Notes: a model not told the origin generated them from the letters alone. Shown: positions 1 through 12,646, counted from the first letter of the stretch. The stretch: DNA of 64,000 nucleotides from Mytilus edulis (GCF_963676685.1 NC_092348.1:27441386-27505385); one strand, 5' to 3'. Made by a program: numbers and translations.

Positions 1-256
1 TATAAAAGCTATAAGCTGCACGAGAGGTTTACTTCAGACACTTTTGTTTTCTTATTTGTAAGAATTTTTCTTCTTCAAAAATCATTATTCTTCCAATAAT
101 TTCTGAATTCTACATTACTTATATCTAAACATTTTACAATGTTCTTATGTTTTCCAATAGTTCATTATTATACTGCATAGATGTTCTAAATTGTAAGGGT
201 TCATGTCAAGGATGTTAAATAAAAAAATGAATGAAAATTAAATATGTGTTTTTCAG

Positions 257-526
257 ATGCTCCAATAAGTGCAGTAGATCAAGCCAGTTTCAATCCTGCT
301 TTAAATAATGCTGTAACTTTGAGATGTAATACATTAGCTAATCCATCCTCTACTCATTGGGAATGGAAATACAATGGATTTGACTTGGACTTCAATGAAA
401 AAAATTACTTAGTAGACATGGACAGCACAGCTGACGTTGGCAAATACACCTGCATTGCCTTCAATGAAGTTGGACAGTCTGCCGAGATCGATTTTACAGT
501 TGAACTCGCTGCTGGTCTTACCCCAG
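257..526 (+). CDS. Ig-domain exon
   Basis: This 270-bp exon (90 codons, phase 1-1) follows a TTTTTCAG acceptor and ends in CCAG before GTTTGT. It encodes one I-set/V-like Ig domain with the two core Cys residues, the Trp and the DxGxYTC motif (DVGKYTC). Symmetric phase 1 borders are usual for shuffled extracellular modules. Confidence 0.85.
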
Positions 527-3380
527 GTTTGTTGTTTGGTCCAAATACATAAAAATATACACATTTAATCCACACACAAAAACATGTACACACTAAATCT
601 AAATACATAAACATGTACACATTAAATCCACACACGAAACATGTACACAATAAATCTACATGCAAAAACATGTACACATTCAATTCACTTATAAAACATC
701 AAAAGATGTACGGTAATTTTGTTTTCACACAAAAAAAAAAAAAAAAACGGAGATTTCACAAAATGATAAATAATATTTGTCTACGAAAGTTTTGTTAAGT
801 TCTGTAAAGTTACATATTAAATGGGATAGTTTTCTTTTCAAAACAAAAGAATTAATATGAAATAAAAAAAAAAAATCCATTTCTAACGTTATTGCCCAAT
901 TGCCCCAAAGGAGAGGAATGCATTCATTTGGATAAGTTATGGGAGACAAATGAAAATAGTAAATGACATGCAAATGTATTATAGCTCCAGATATATTTGA
1001 CAGAATAAAATAAAAAATATTCTTAGTACAAGTGTTTCAAAATTTCATTAATAAAGGTATTCTTCAATTGTGACAAGGGAGATAATTGCAATTATTTTGA
1101 TCTATAATGGGAGACAACTCCAAATATTCAATGAAATGTAATTGTTTTACAGCTCCAAAGATAGTTGAGACAACCGTATCTGCTGGTTTAACAGGAGGAG
1201 AGATTGCTGCCATCTGTCTGGCTGTTCTGTTTGGTATCCTACTTATTGTTATCATCATCGTCTGCTGTGTTGTACAAGGTAACTGTGACAGCCCGATTAT
1301 TCTTGATTTTACTGTATATGGACATATATTTGAAATTATTTTGCTAAATATGGACAAATGTATTTGAAATATTGTTTAAATTTATTTACTTTTTATTTTT
1401 TTAGGAAAATTGTTTGTTTTCTTTTTTTTATTCATTTGTGTCTTTTTAAAATTTACATGATACTTAAGAATAGAAGTTCAGCAAGCTATTTCTAATCATA
1501 TTGATGGTATACAAATCTAGAAACATACGTTTGTCAGTTTATTTTGAACTGACCATTTTTTTAGTTAAGATATTTAAAAAAATTTGAAATATATTTTTCT
1601 CATTTAGGATGTTGCGGTCGTAAGCGGGAAAAGAAAGAACGTTACATTGAACGTGAAGTTATTAGAACAGAAATGCCATATAGAACAGAAACTATTCCAG
1701 TTGTTAAGTAAGAATGTATTTTGAATTGATATTTTTGGAGACATAATGTCAAGGTTTTGTATTATACATGTATATTGGGGTTCAGCTATTCAGATGCAAT
1801 ATATTAAAGTATGAATTGGTGAAATTCTGATAGGCATTTATTTTATGAGAAGAGAAAAGTATTTTGATGTGTTGTGTTTAGATATAAATGATTAAGTTCA
1901 TATATTTAATGTTTCATATTTGTATAATAATCTAATTCAATAAAGATGATATATTTGCCATAAGGGTTTCATATATTTATTTTGATAATTTTCATATTTG
2001 ATTAAATTATATTTGATTGGTGTCTTTGTTATATTTATTTATAAAATATTCGTATATAATTAAAATGTTTTATTTTATTCGCATATCCTTATTTTACAGA
2101 GAGCCATCTGTTGTATCAGTTAGAGAAGTTCAACCAAGAATCAGTTATATGTAAGTTATCAGTGCTTTTAACTTTATGCCCCATTTATGGGCATTACGTT
2201 TTCTGGTCTGTAGTCTGTCCCGCTTCAGGGTAAAGTTTTTGGTCAAGGTAGTTTTGATTAAATTGAAGTCCAATCAACTTGAAACTTGGTACACATGTAC
2301 CCTATGATATGACCTTTCTAATTTTAATGCCAAAGTTTTGACCCCAATTTCATGGTCCACTGAACATAGAAAATGGTGGTGCGATTGGGGCATCCATGTA
2401 CTATGGACATGTTTTTGTTTTAAATAATTTATCCATGCCATGAAGGCATTTAATTTATTGGAGATAGAACTATTATTTTTTAGATTGTAATTTGGTCAAT
2501 CAATTGTTAAAATACTTTCTAATAAACAGTGTTATATAAACTTATATTTATATTTTTAGGGAATCTGTAAGAGAAGTACCAAGGATAGGCTATGTGTAAG
2601 TAATATTTTAAATAACTATTTTATTGTATCATGAAGTCTTAATTAGATTGATTAAACTATGAAATTTTACCGTATCTCTACTGAATTTTCTTGAAGATCG
2701 GATTAGAAATTGAATACTGTAGAATCATTTATTTATTTACTTTGATTTAGAAAAAACTTGCATTTTCATTGATATTTGATTTTGTGGTTTTGCCAAATTC
2801 TGCATATCCACATATGAGGGGGGATAGGACCTTTATCGGGACTTCGGGATCGGGTGTTTTTAAGCTCGGGATTTCGGGATTGACCCTTTTGGGATACGGG
2901 GAATCCTTTTTTTCTGATTTCGGGACGTCAGGATTTCGTTTTTTTAAGTCCGGGATTTCGGGATCAGGACCCCTCTTATCCCCCCTCACATATACCAATG
3001 TGTATTTCAATGACTATTTTAATGTGTGGTTCACCTGTATCCACGGAAATTGATAAAGTTGTCATTTTTTGCTTAATTCATAGGTTAACCTGAGAGCTAG
3101 ATTAGTAACACTTGTCTTTATTTACAGAGATGACAGTTACAGATACATGAGCACTCAACAACGCCCTTATTACTTGCCAGTCGTAGAAGCTACTTATGAT
3201 GATGAAGAGTACCGTAAACAAAAGAAAAAGAAGAAGAGTAAGAAAAACAGGATGTACGGACAAGACCTTGCTGCTGATAATGAAATCTATCTGGAAGAAA
3301 GAGTTGTTGGATCAGTCCGGGGTTCTCGTAAAGGTGATGAAATCATCACTGGACCTGAAATGTACTTTGAAGCCGAGTAA
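257..3380 (+). CDS. Ig-domain single-pass membrane protein, 3' six exons (gene 5' end outside window)
   Basis: Six exons join in frame: 257-526, 1153-1278, 1608-1707, 2100-2150, 2560-2595 and 3128-3380. Each has AG/GT borders, and the phases match at every junction (1,1,2,2,2). The product has an Ig domain (Cys in TLRC, Trp in HWEW, Cys in the KYTC motif), a short stalk, a transmembrane helix followed by CCGRKREKKER as stop-transfer, and a cytoplasmic tail of about 130 residues ending FEAE. The tail contains Tyr-rich and Lys-rich stretches, for example KQKKKKKSKKNR. The sequence suggests a cell-surface adhesion or receptor-type protein with its N-terminus outside. Upstream exons (signal peptide, probably more Ig or other domains) would lie before position 1. 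The family cannot be named from this part alone. Confidence 0.85.
541..695. repeat. Intronic minisatellite with ACATGTACACA core, about 5 units
   Basis: Units of about 30 bp share ACATGTACACA followed by TTAAATCCACACAC-like sequence. They lie just after the Ig exon donor, inside the intron. Units vary slightly in length and sequence. No gene function is visible. Confidence 0.7.
1153..1278 (+). CDS. Transmembrane exon of the Ig-domain protein
   Basis: This 126-bp exon (42 codons, phase 1-1) has acceptor TTTTACAG and donor GTAACT. It encodes a short Thr/Gly stalk and a hydrophobic helix of about 23 residues starting at EIAAICLAVLFG and ending near VCCVVQ. Basic residues begin in the next exon, which supports a type I orientation. 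Confidence 0.85.
1608..1707 (+). CDS. Juxtamembrane tail exon
   Basis: This 100-bp exon enters in phase 1 and leaves in phase 2, with borders TTTAG and GTAAGA. It encodes CCGRKREKKERYIEREV and then a PYRTETIPVV stretch. The Cys pair and the basic cluster just after the helix fit a palmitoylated or stop-transfer juxtamembrane region (inference). Confidence 0.8.
2100..2150 (+). CDS. Microexon 1 of the tail (SVREVQPRISY)
   Basis: This 51-bp phase 2-2 exon sits between TTTTACAG and GTAAGT. It encodes EPSVVSVREVQPRISYM and resembles the following microexon, which suggests exon duplication. Confidence 0.75.
2166..2420 (+). repeat. Interspersed repeat family C (intron copy)
   Basis: The sequence runs from CCCATTTATGGGCATTACG through a GTCCCGCTTC segment to a TGGTCCACTGAACATAG segment. 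A second, inverse-oriented copy at about 37,850-38,100 ends in the mirror CATAATGCCCATAAATAGGG. This family has no coding capacity visible here. Confidence 0.65.
2560..2595 (+). CDS. Microexon 2 of the tail (SVREVPRIGY)
   Basis: This 36-bp phase 2-2 exon sits between TTTTTAG and GTAAGT. It encodes ESVREVPRIGYV, aligning with the previous microexon as S-V-R-E-V-(Q)-P-R-I-x-Y. Skipping it would keep the frame. Confidence 0.7.
2815..2990. repeat. GGGAT-rich degenerate tandem repeat in intron
   Basis: Repeated CGGGATTTCGGGAT-like words form a GC-richer block inside an AT-rich intron. The ORFs on both strands here are products of the repeat and are not genes. Confidence 0.6.
3128..3380 (+). CDS. 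Last coding exon, cytoplasmic tail
   Basis: The exon follows acceptor TTTATTTACAG in phase 2 and runs open to TAA at 3378-3380. It encodes a Lys-rich stretch (about ten basic residues) and an acidic/Tyr-containing C-terminus. An ATG inside it could be mistaken for a start, but the phase-consistent splice from 2595 makes it internal. Confidence 0.85.
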
Positions 3381-3945
3381 ATAAGTTATATCTAGGACCT
3401 TAACAAATTTTTTCATTATGTATAATGTAATTTAGGTTCAAAGTTGTAATGAATTTACCAAGGTATCTTTGAAAGAGTTTTCATTTCGAGCAAAGGACAA
3501 GTGTAATATAGTGCTAGAATCTCATTTAAATAGGTACTAATAATGAATCAGATTTACACTGTTGTAATTGAAAGGAATAGTATGCAAAAATTCAGAGTCA
3601 AATTAACATTGTGTAGTTCATTTAGTACTTAATCACCATGTAAATTGTAAATTTATTGTTAGTTTTTTTGGTCAAATGTGAATGCATAATATTAACTGGT
3701 TGTGCTCCTGTTTAATAGGAGAGATATACATTTGTTAATTTATGACACTTGTTATTTTGAAATCCATTTTGTATAGATATATTTTGTTATAAACTTTTTC
3801 AATATTATTTTTTTCATCAAAAGTTTACATGAAAATCAAAATTGTTATTATATGCAATTGTAGATTGTTATATTTTTCTATTCACTCACAAATTTATATA
3901 AAATCATAATTTTACAACAGAAAATAAAACGTATATCACCTTACA
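3381..3945 (+). other. 3' UTR of the Ig-domain gene with candidate poly(A) signal
   Basis: AT-rich sequence without ORFs follows the stop codon. AATAAA at 3923-3928 is the best poly(A) signal seen, which would give a 3' UTR of about 560 bases. The end is inferred only. Confidence 0.45.
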
Positions 3946-4094
3946 AATTGTTTTTGCTTATTTTCTACCATCTATTCAAGCTATTTTTATACCAACATTA
4001 TACCCAGCAGGCCACTTTTCCCTGTACAATTATATTTTTCCATCCCCATTACTAGTAAAGAACAAACAATCCAGCTTTATCGTTCAGTACAAAA

Positions 4095-4290
4095 ATAGGA
4101 TGTGGTATGACAGCCATTGAGACAACTATCAACTAAAGTTTAAAAAAAAAAATGGATGTTAACATTTGTATGCAACCCTAGGGCCTTCAACAAAGAGAAA
4201 AAAAAACTTGTTGAGTCGGCTTTAAAAGGTCCAGACAAAAACAATTCAAATGAGAAAACTAATGGCCGTATTAAGAATTTCTTGAGGACA
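4095..4290 (+). repeat. Family A repeat, diverged fragment
   Basis: It starts with AGGATGTGGTATGACAGCCA and continues through GAGACAACTATC, GGGCCTTCAACA and AACTAATGGCCGT blocks shared with the fuller copy at 5,006-5,435. The 89-codon ORF that runs through it is a repeat artefact. From about 4,300 to 5,000 I see no gene. Confidence 0.7.
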
Positions 4291-5005
4291 GTGTTTAGTT
4301 TTCTACATAGTATTATGTGGACTTATTGTTGTTTTGTGATGGCTTTGTCGTTTCTTTTCCAACTTCTGAGTTTTGGATGTCCCCTTGGTATTTTCTACCT
4401 ATTTCATTTTACATCTGATGGTTAAATTATGGTTACATTATTGTCACATTTGATGGTTTCACAGGCTCAAATGAATGTTTCATACCAATTGTAATTCCTT
4501 ACTTTGTTAATGCCTGCTCTTTGATCAGCATCTGCAAAATTAATTAAATTTAGTATGAAAGTCACATGTTTGGTCCACAAAATACTCATCAGGTGCATTT
4601 GGTTCAAAATAGTTTGATGGTGGCTGAGTGATCAAACAGGTATTAAAACTTTCTGCACATGCAGATGGACTAGACTAGAATCTTAATTGACTGATGATAT
4701 GTTGTTTTCTCTGAGCGATCCAGCTTCTGTCAATAGATAATGACTGCCAAGAAAAAATAAATGATGCTGAAAATGGATCCAAACACCAACCATTAACCAA
4801 TCAAAGCAGTTATAATACAAACTCAACTTAAATGATGAAAATCATTCAAAACAAACATTTCCAGAAAGTCGTGCCTAATTTGGATAATGCCATCTTTTCT
4901 TGATGACTAGAAAACTGCTTAATTTGTTTATTCAACCATAGGAGCAAAATGATCCATTGATAACATCTCTTCGTGTAAACAAGAGTGTCCGCTACTTGGC
5001 TGGGG

Positions 5006-5435
5006 ATCTTATAAAAAAGATGTGGTATGATTGCCAATGAGACAACTATCCACAAAAGACCAAAATGAAGCAGACATTAACAACTATAGGTCACCGTATA
5101 GCCTTCAACAATGAGCAAAGCCCATACCGCATAGTCGGCTATAAAAGCCCCTGATAAGACAATGTAAAACAATTCAAACAAAAACTAACGGCCTTATTTA
5201 TGTAAAAAAAGGAACGAAAAACAAATATGTAACACATAAACAAAGGACAATCACTGAATTACAGGCTCCTGACTTGGGACAGGCACATACATAAATAATG
5301 TAGCGGGGTTTAACATGTTAGCGGGATCCCAACCCTCCCCCTAACCTGGGACAGTGGTATAACTACAACATAAGAACGAACTATAAAGATCAGTTGAAAA
5401 AGGCTTTACTCATCAGATGGACAAAAATAATACAA
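5006..5435 (+). repeat. Family A repeat, near full-length copy
   Basis: It starts at AAAAAAGATGTGGTATGATT, with internal blocks GAGACAACTATCCACAAAAG, GCCTTCAACAATGAGCAAAG and TAGCGGGGTTTAACATGTTA, and ends near AAGAACGAACTATAAAG. The same blocks recur at 10.15, 11.36 (reverse), 23.1, 46.2, 49.9, 53.4 (reverse) and 54.4 kb. The family is short, non-coding and interspersed; I recall it as common in Mytilus genomic sequences. Confidence 0.8.
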
Positions 5436-5930
5436 TAGGACATGCGTTCCTGATTGTCCTGAAGATCAATTGATGTGAACACATCCTATATCCATTACCA
5501 AATACCGGTAGGACATGCGTTCCTGATTGTCATGAAGAACAATTGATGTGAACATATAATACATCCATTACCGAATACCGGTAGGAAATATACAAAAGGA
5601 CATGTGTTACTGATTGTCATGAAGAACAGTTGATGTGAATACAACCTACATTGTATATCCATTACCGAATACCAGTAGGAAGTATGTAATATGATCAGTG
5701 TTCCTGTTTGTCATGAAGAACAATTGCTGTGAACACAACCTTTATACATTACCGAATACCAGTAGTACATATACGATATGATTCCAGTGTTCCTGATTGT
5801 CATGAAGAACAATTGCTGTGAACACAACCTTTATACATTACCGAATACCAGTAGTACATATACGATATGATTCCAGTGTTCCCGATTCTCATTAAGAACA
5901 ATTGCTGTGAACAAAAAATGTTTCCTGCTG
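5436..5930. repeat. Tandem repeat, about 6 units of 73-93 bp
   Basis: Each unit has GTTCCTGATTGTCATGAAGA, then CAATTG(A/C)TGTGAACA, then ATTACCGAATACC(G/A)GTAG. The last two complete units (about 5,763-5,925) are the most alike. It directly abuts the end of the family A copy. No coding function is visible. Confidence 0.8.
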
Positions 5931-6892
5931 TTCCGATTGCCATTGCAAATCTACGAATGATTGCAATCGTGAACAAAACATTTAGATTTATATTATTAAC
6001 TGTATCTGTAATAGGGTGTGATCAAAGTTTTCATATCATTGTGTTGGTCTTAATGAAGTTGGAAACCAAGCAACCTTTATGTGGTCTATTTTTCATATAA
6101 CTTCATAAGGAAGCATTAGTAACTGAAAAGGTAAAAAAAGAAACCTGGTAAGAGCTATAGATTTCTTGCAGCATCTTGTTTGTGTTTATCTCAATTTTAT
6201 TTTTATTGTATTTGGGTTCTTAATCGTCATATCTATTAACTATATAATCTAGAAATAAAATCAAAACGGTAAAGATAAGGTATATAAAATCAACGTACTG
6301 GTTAACTACTGACATGGTGACCTAGAACGCTTGGGAACAATATTTTGAAAGTCAACCGGGTGGATTTATAGGTGCACCGTATCTTAATCGAGACATAGAG
6401 AGATACAATTAGAAAAGATAGCTATGTATGCAAATTTATATGTAATAAAAGTTATATAAGTCAACATTTAGGCATTATATGTTATATGTTATATATTGCA
6501 CTTGTATTCTATTTACCTAGTGCCCCGAGAACGCTTTGCATGTAATAGAACCAAATCTTTGTAGTTAAAAAGACAGATTTATAGGAAGCTACGTATCAAG
6601 AAAGTGCCCTTCAGAGAAACTGAATTGTGTCTGAACCGAAAAAAATCCTATTTATTGATCAAATATATGTAGGTAATTCAGCTCAATTCAAATCCAATTT
6701 TATGTCAAATGATATTAGGAAATATATTACGTAAACACTTTTTTACAAAATATGTGTGAAGATTAATAAAACCTTTAAACGTACAATATCATAAAACCTA
6801 AACAATCCAAACACTCGTAACTGATATAATATCTATACAGAAATAATTCATCAAATTTATTTATTCCGAAAAGGGATGTGTATTGACAAGCG
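5931..6892. other. No gene seen
   Basis: This is AT-rich unique-looking DNA. The 77-codon ORF at 5867-6100 starts inside the tandem repeat and shows no domain features. Nothing else is supportable. Confidence 0.5.
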
Positions 6893-6962
6893 TCACGTGA
6901 TTTAAAGACATTTATATTAAATGTATATATAAACTTTTTGTGGTTATTCAAGTGTTAATATC
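6893..6962 (+). promoter_or_regulatory. Candidate core promoter: E-box plus TATA box
   Basis: TCACGTGA, a perfect palindromic E-box, lies at 6893-6900, and TATATAAA lies at 6926-6933. Transcription would then start near 6,956-6,962, just before a candidate exon that ends in a strong donor at 7080. The spacing is that of a TATA promoter, but function is inferred. Confidence 0.4.
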
Positions 6963-7079
6963 TAACAAATGCATCGATATGAGGCGAATAATGTCATTAA
7001 TATTGGTGTGAGCCTAGGGAAAAGTTTATCAGATGAAATGTTATCTTTGAAGGCTCGTCAACAGATTTTTTTTAATTTG
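6958..7079 (+). other. Candidate first exon ending at donor TTG/GTAAGT
   Basis: After the TATA box at 6926, an open stretch starts with ATG at 6969 and stays open for 37 codons to the donor at 7080-7081. It could be a 5' exon of the gene at 26 kb, whose coding exon begins with a splice acceptor at 26,178-26,179, or of an unrecognised gene. No domain is visible in the short peptide. Confidence 0.35.
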
Positions 7080-7170
7080 GTAAGTACTTATATATGTTAT
7101 TTTCTGAATTCTTGTTAAATTTATATATAAATGTAACTTGTCTTATTCGGGTATACAAGTCTTTTTGTAT

Positions 7171-7254
7171 GATCATTATGGATAAGCATTGTATATGCGA
7201 TCGTTATGGATAAGCATTGTATATGCGATCATTATGGATAAGCATTGTATATGC
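7171..7254. repeat. 28-bp tandem repeat, 3 units
   Basis: Three units of GATC(A/G)TTATGGATAAGCATT plus GTATATGC follow one another with one variable base. Confidence 0.85.
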
Positions 7255-7258
7255 GATC

Positions 7259-10200
7259 ACCTTGTGAAACGATGTTTCTGCAAATCAGTAAAAATGTCCA
7301 GTGATGGGTTCTAAATATTAAAAGCACGATATGATCTTGTAAAATGGTAAATAAAACTTGTAGTCGGCATAATATCTGATCTCCAGTTAATAAAATTGAT
7401 TGCATTTATGAATTCGTTGATAAAAAATGGCCTAGCACTATATGTTTTACTTATTTAATCTGTAACAGTTTATAAATTTCAATCATTTCTACAAAAAAGG
7501 AGTTTTCTTCCCGTGTCTTTTAAATGTTGTTGCAAATCTCCTCTTTTCAGTTTAGTATCGCAAGTTTAGGAAATCTATTTGTCACTTTTTATTCAAATCA
7601 TTTCAAATTTAAAATACTAATTTCAAAAAATAATTCTCGATTTCGCTCTATAATATCAGTAGTCCTTTCTTCTGTTTGATGTCAATAACTTGTCAAAATC
7701 GATCCCTAAACCATTTATCAAAATTGTATATATTTACTTTAAATGTATCGAATAAATATTGCATGTCAAAATTGTTACAACAATTTGTTCAGTTCACGTA
7801 GCAGTGATAATAAATGTCCATAAAACTGACGACAGTTTACACACATCAAATATTTAATTTGGCACTAAATTTCTTTATGTAGACCTTGACTCTGATTGTA
7901 CTCTGAAGTAATTTATTGATTACTTTTATTTGGCCCCAGACATAGGCAAGCATTGTGGTCAGAGCTTATATTAGACTTAAGTAGTAGATAAGCGGTATTA
8001 GTAAGGAATTCGTCCTTGTTTTAATGCATGTATATGCAAGCTTTTGTGTACTTATATTTGTTTAAATAATAAGATTAAAATAATTAAAGTTGATTAGGAT
8101 ATTTATTGTTCCTAACACATGTCGCTTAAATGTTCCTTGGTTATTGCTTAGGACCCCGTTTCCGTTGCTATATTCGTAACAATAGCACCAAGTTGAATAT
8201 AATGCACTGGGTTGCAGTCCATTACAGAACAATACACACGTATTTGGATGTTCTGATCATAACCTGTGTATATTTCTTACAATTTGAACATTTTAATGAT
8301 TTTTCTTGGTGAAATATACGTTTAAAAAAAGTAATAAGATGTGAAAGTACAAGAACCGCCTATTATAAAATACGAGGATATAACAATTGTATTAAAGGGA
8401 CAGTATTGCTTTTCTGCATCTCTACCGTCTCTGGTTCAGTTTGTCCTCCTCTGCAATGAATGAGACATGATAGAGCGGCTTATGATTGATTTGGGGTAAA
8501 GACTATTCCATTTGCCCCTGATCACAATGCACTGTTGAACTGTTTCATTTGGTGCCATTTCTTTTTACATGATTTTAAATAAATGACAAAAATAACATCA
8601 TTTTCTAAGTTGTATACTTCAGTCCTTAACAATTAATTGTTTTAGAGTTGAAAAGGCTGTCATTGTGTCAAAAATCAACTTAAAGTCAAATCGATTTTTA
8701 AATTGAATCCATTCTTTTTTTCATAAGTTTTCTCGACTAATTCATTTAATAGGTTTATTGTTATACGACTGTTATGATTTTTTTATGGGAACACCCATTC
8801 TAAATACGTAAGGACACGCAATAATTAAAAGCTTTTTTAATTCAATGGACAATATATGTAGTTCAAATGAAATGTCATAAAACTGATGTATTTGTTTTGT
8901 CAGTTATTTAAAAGACATTTGTATTTTGAACTTGACAACAACACATTATACTGTAAAGGACTGCACGAAAAAAAAGGAAAAAAATCATTGATTATACTTA
9001 ATAAACCCTGTTATCTATATAACCTTTATAACCGTAATATCGACATGAAATATGTTGCTGTATATAGGTACAGGGACCAGTTCGCCCAAACTTTCAACAT
9101 TTGACCCCCCTGCATGCTTTTTTCTCATTTATTCATTTATGTCTTTATTTTGCACTCAATTACCTCTTGTTTGTTGTTGTTGTTGTTTATACTGCATTAC
9201 AATATATAAAAAAAAACACTAATCTTTTATGCTCAAAATCGTGACGCCGTGAAAAAAGTATGAGAAAACTGCCAGTTGACTAAATTAAAGTCAAATATCA
9301 ACAGAATATGTCTTTTACATTTTTGACATTTAAAGACGTGCATTAATGCATGTACGTAGTTTTATAATTATATTAATGCGAAGGTTTGAGTATTGTGGTT
9401 ACTGTGGTCCTACATTTGCTACATAATCATTTTGTTAGATATAGAAACAACAACAAAAACCGCAAACTGTCACTTGATATATCAAAAGACAAAATCATTA
9501 GTTCTTATTCCTTTCCGAGATATATATCATCATAAGCAAAAACGTGCAATAGATAACTGGGTGCATATTCCCGAAATAGTAATGAATGTTGAAAACCTTT
9601 GCAGATAACTCGTGAGAAACATGATATTTTGTTTTTTAATTGTTGAACATTTGTACACTGCAATGTATACACGTTGGAAAATGCAATTCTTTCCAGTGAT
9701 TATGTTGTGTCGTCTAACTAGGCATAGGGTTGCCACTCCAAAAGTCGAAAGTATACACCCACAGTATATATGAGACACTTACAAAATATGATCCTTTCTA
9801 AACTTTGATAAAACAGTGGGGGAAGATATCAAAGGAAGAATAAATTTTAACTCGTATATCGTCAAGCTTTGTCAACCTAATTGTGTCTTAAATATTATCA
9901 AGGAATTTTATATTTAAATATACAGTTCCTTAATATTATCCCCTGATCGAAACTTCTATACCTGCTATGAAATTATAGATAATCAAATGTTCCTGGCTAC
10001 CGTTAATACTTAAAAGATACTTAAAGGATAGCAAGCATCATTTGTAATGAAATGAAATGTGATTTTTCAAAATCCCATAAAACACGTGTTTTGGTCTTTT
10101 AAAAGTATTTGAAATACAAACTTCAATTTTGTGGCTTATAGTTGTTACTTTCTGTGTCATTTGGTCTCTTGTGGAGAGTTGTCTAGTTGGCAATAATACC

Positions 10201-11345
10201 TCATCTTCTTATTTCTACATTGAAAATATAGCTCTGTCAACATGTTAGTTTTTCAACTTTATGACCTTTTAATCCTTTTATCTGGACAAGAAACTTAATA
10301 TATGGCATATCAAGGATTTAAATTAGATTCTGTATATTCACCAGAAAGTCATTTGTGATACAACATTGAATAAATGAAATTTCAATTCCAGATATACATT
10401 AACCGTTTTATCACTTAAAATCAATTTATACAAATCGGTAGTTTTCAAAAACGATATATAATTGAAAATCGTTTAAAAATCACCAAGATCAAATAGTATA
10501 GACGATTTTATAAGAATATAAAAGACTTTAATGCCACTTAATTTAGTCAAGGTAGTTCGAAATGGTTTTATTACACACAGAAGGAAAAATTACCACTTTA
10601 AATTATTATCAAAATAAAATGACAGGAATTTAATAATCTGAATATATAATGACCTCTTGGAGTTTGTATGAGTTGGATTTCTCTAGTTAGCCCTCGGAGA
10701 TTTATAAGTTGCCAGGTATAAGGTCGTCACGAAATCAGTTTGTTAGTGGGAAAAGTTGGAATGTGCTTTATAGGCTATATTTTTCGTTGTGAAAATTCAC
10801 AATTCAAGGTTAAAAAAGGGTACATTATTAATTGTAGATATTTCTTAATTCAAACAATCACCTATCAAAATACAAGCATGTATAAATGCCATATATTTAT
10901 TTTTCTCGTAGAAATGTGCATGATAAATTAAAAATGAGATTTGTAGAAGTTCTTTTTTTTCAGCTAGATATTCGAATTGTAATATTTTTTAAAGTTGCTA
11001 TATGCTATACGACACTCAAAATTACATAATTATTTCCTGTTTAAAAATCTTTTCTGAATGGTTTGAATATAGAACAATCTTATCTATCATATCAACTGCA
11101 GCAAATTATGCAACTGTATCATTTACAATGTCCCGCTTACCTTTATACCTACAGACCTATATGCTTTTAACTGTACATGTTTATAAGTGTATGTGACAAA
11201 CTTGTATTATTTAACTATTGTTTTGACATCTTGTAAATCCAGTACTTGTCATGCTTTGACCCGACGTAGTAAATTTTTTTAAATTTTGAAAGCAACTTGA
11301 ATAATTAATCAAACATACAATGTTTAATATATGAGTTTAGCTTTT
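7259..11345. other. No gene seen; one family A fragment
   Basis: AT-rich intergenic or intronic DNA. A reverse-oriented family A fragment lies at about 10,150-10,225 (blocks GTCATTTGGTCTCTTGTGGA, then GTTGTCTAGTTGGCAATAAT). The scattered short ORFs lack domains, splice support or start context. Confidence 0.5.
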
Positions 11346-11359
11346 TTCAAATGATTTTT

Positions 11360-11768
11360 ATAGTTCGTTCTTAATTTATACTGTTACACCACTGTCCCAG
11401 ATTAGGGGAAGGTTGGGATCCCGCTAACGTGTCTAAACCTGCCACGCCTGTAAACCGATCGTGCAAGGGCTGCATAGCCATTCAAGGTCGTTAAACACTT
11501 CCATCGTCGAGTCTGTAATTCATTGGTTGCCGTGAGTTCCTATGTTACATTCTTGTGTTTTGTTCATTCTTTGTACATTCATCAGGCCGTTAGTGTTCTC
11601 GTTTAAAATGTTTTACAATTGTGATTTCGGGGCCCTTTATAGCTGATTATGCGGTAGGGACTTTGCTAATTGACGAAGGCCGTACGGTGACCTGTAGCTG
11701 TTAATTTATATGTCATTTGGTCTGTTCTGGAGAGTTGTCTCATTGGTAAGCATACCACATCTTTTTCT
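11360..11768 (-). repeat. Family A repeat, near full-length reverse copy
   Basis: Reading on the minus strand it matches the copy at 5,006: it ends on the plus strand with GAGTTGTCTCATTGGTAAGC and CATACCACATCTTTTTC, and contains GGTTGGGATCCCGCTAACG. Confidence 0.8.
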
Positions 11769-12566
11769 TTTGTACCACAAAAGCTCGAGTAAAAAACTGA
11801 ATACGATACATATAGCAATGTTAATTAATGTTCATACACAGTCCTTTTAGTTTAAATCCATAAATGGTCCCTCATACTCAAGTTAAAAAGTAATTTACAA
11901 TAATAAGAATCAATATTAAATAAACGATAAAAGATAGCCAATTTTTGATATAAAAAAGCAACCCGACGCCATATCCATATTACTGTATAATGACTGTTAT
12001 ATAAAGCAAATAAACAAAATTAAATTTCCCAAATTGCTTTTGTACAAATCCAAAATGAACAACCACCACTAGTTTATAATAACGATGACTTGTTTGTTCT
12101 TTGTATAAAAGAGGTTTCAGTTAGAAATTGACAGGTGAATTAAAGTAGACCTTATATTGAAAAGTAAACAAAATCGTCGAGTTCATTAAAAGACTAGAAA
12201 AATAAAGCCAATAACCTTTTAGATAAGTATTTCAAACAACAGGTGCGACTCAAAGGTCAAAATAACTTGGTAAATTATATCGGTTCGCCAAAGCACAGTT
12301 TTACTTAAAAAAAAAAAAGCTGTAGATATATTGGAACGTACAACGGTTTCTGCAATCGAAATGTACAAAAGCTCATCAGACCTGATTATTATGAACTATT
12401 AAAGCATATTTAGAAAGTAAGCACAGCAACTGCAATGTTTTCACAATGCGTGAAGATACACCGAGCTTCGTGCCTTGATTGCCAATCAAATGACGGAAGC
12501 AGACATGGGGGTCTGGATGGAGGTCTATCAGTAATTCTTAATTAATTTTTATTATTATTCCCCAGT

Positions 12567-12569
<3 letters not shown>

Positions 12570-12646
<77 letters not shown>
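12570..12646. repeat. (AT)n then (GT)n microsatellite
   Basis: About 33 AT units are followed by five GT units. This is a simple sequence. From about 11,770 to 15,020 no gene is otherwise visible. Confidence 0.95.

Noticed and set aside
5436-5930. Regularly spaced tandem units as a CRISPR-like array
   Set aside because: Units of 73-93 bp are repeated throughout with no constant repeat/variable spacer pattern, and the DNA is animal nuclear sequence.
12340-12410. Minus-strand CTGATGAG near 12,373 as another hammerhead
   Set aside because: There is no correctly placed GAAA and GUC and no stem II pairing.
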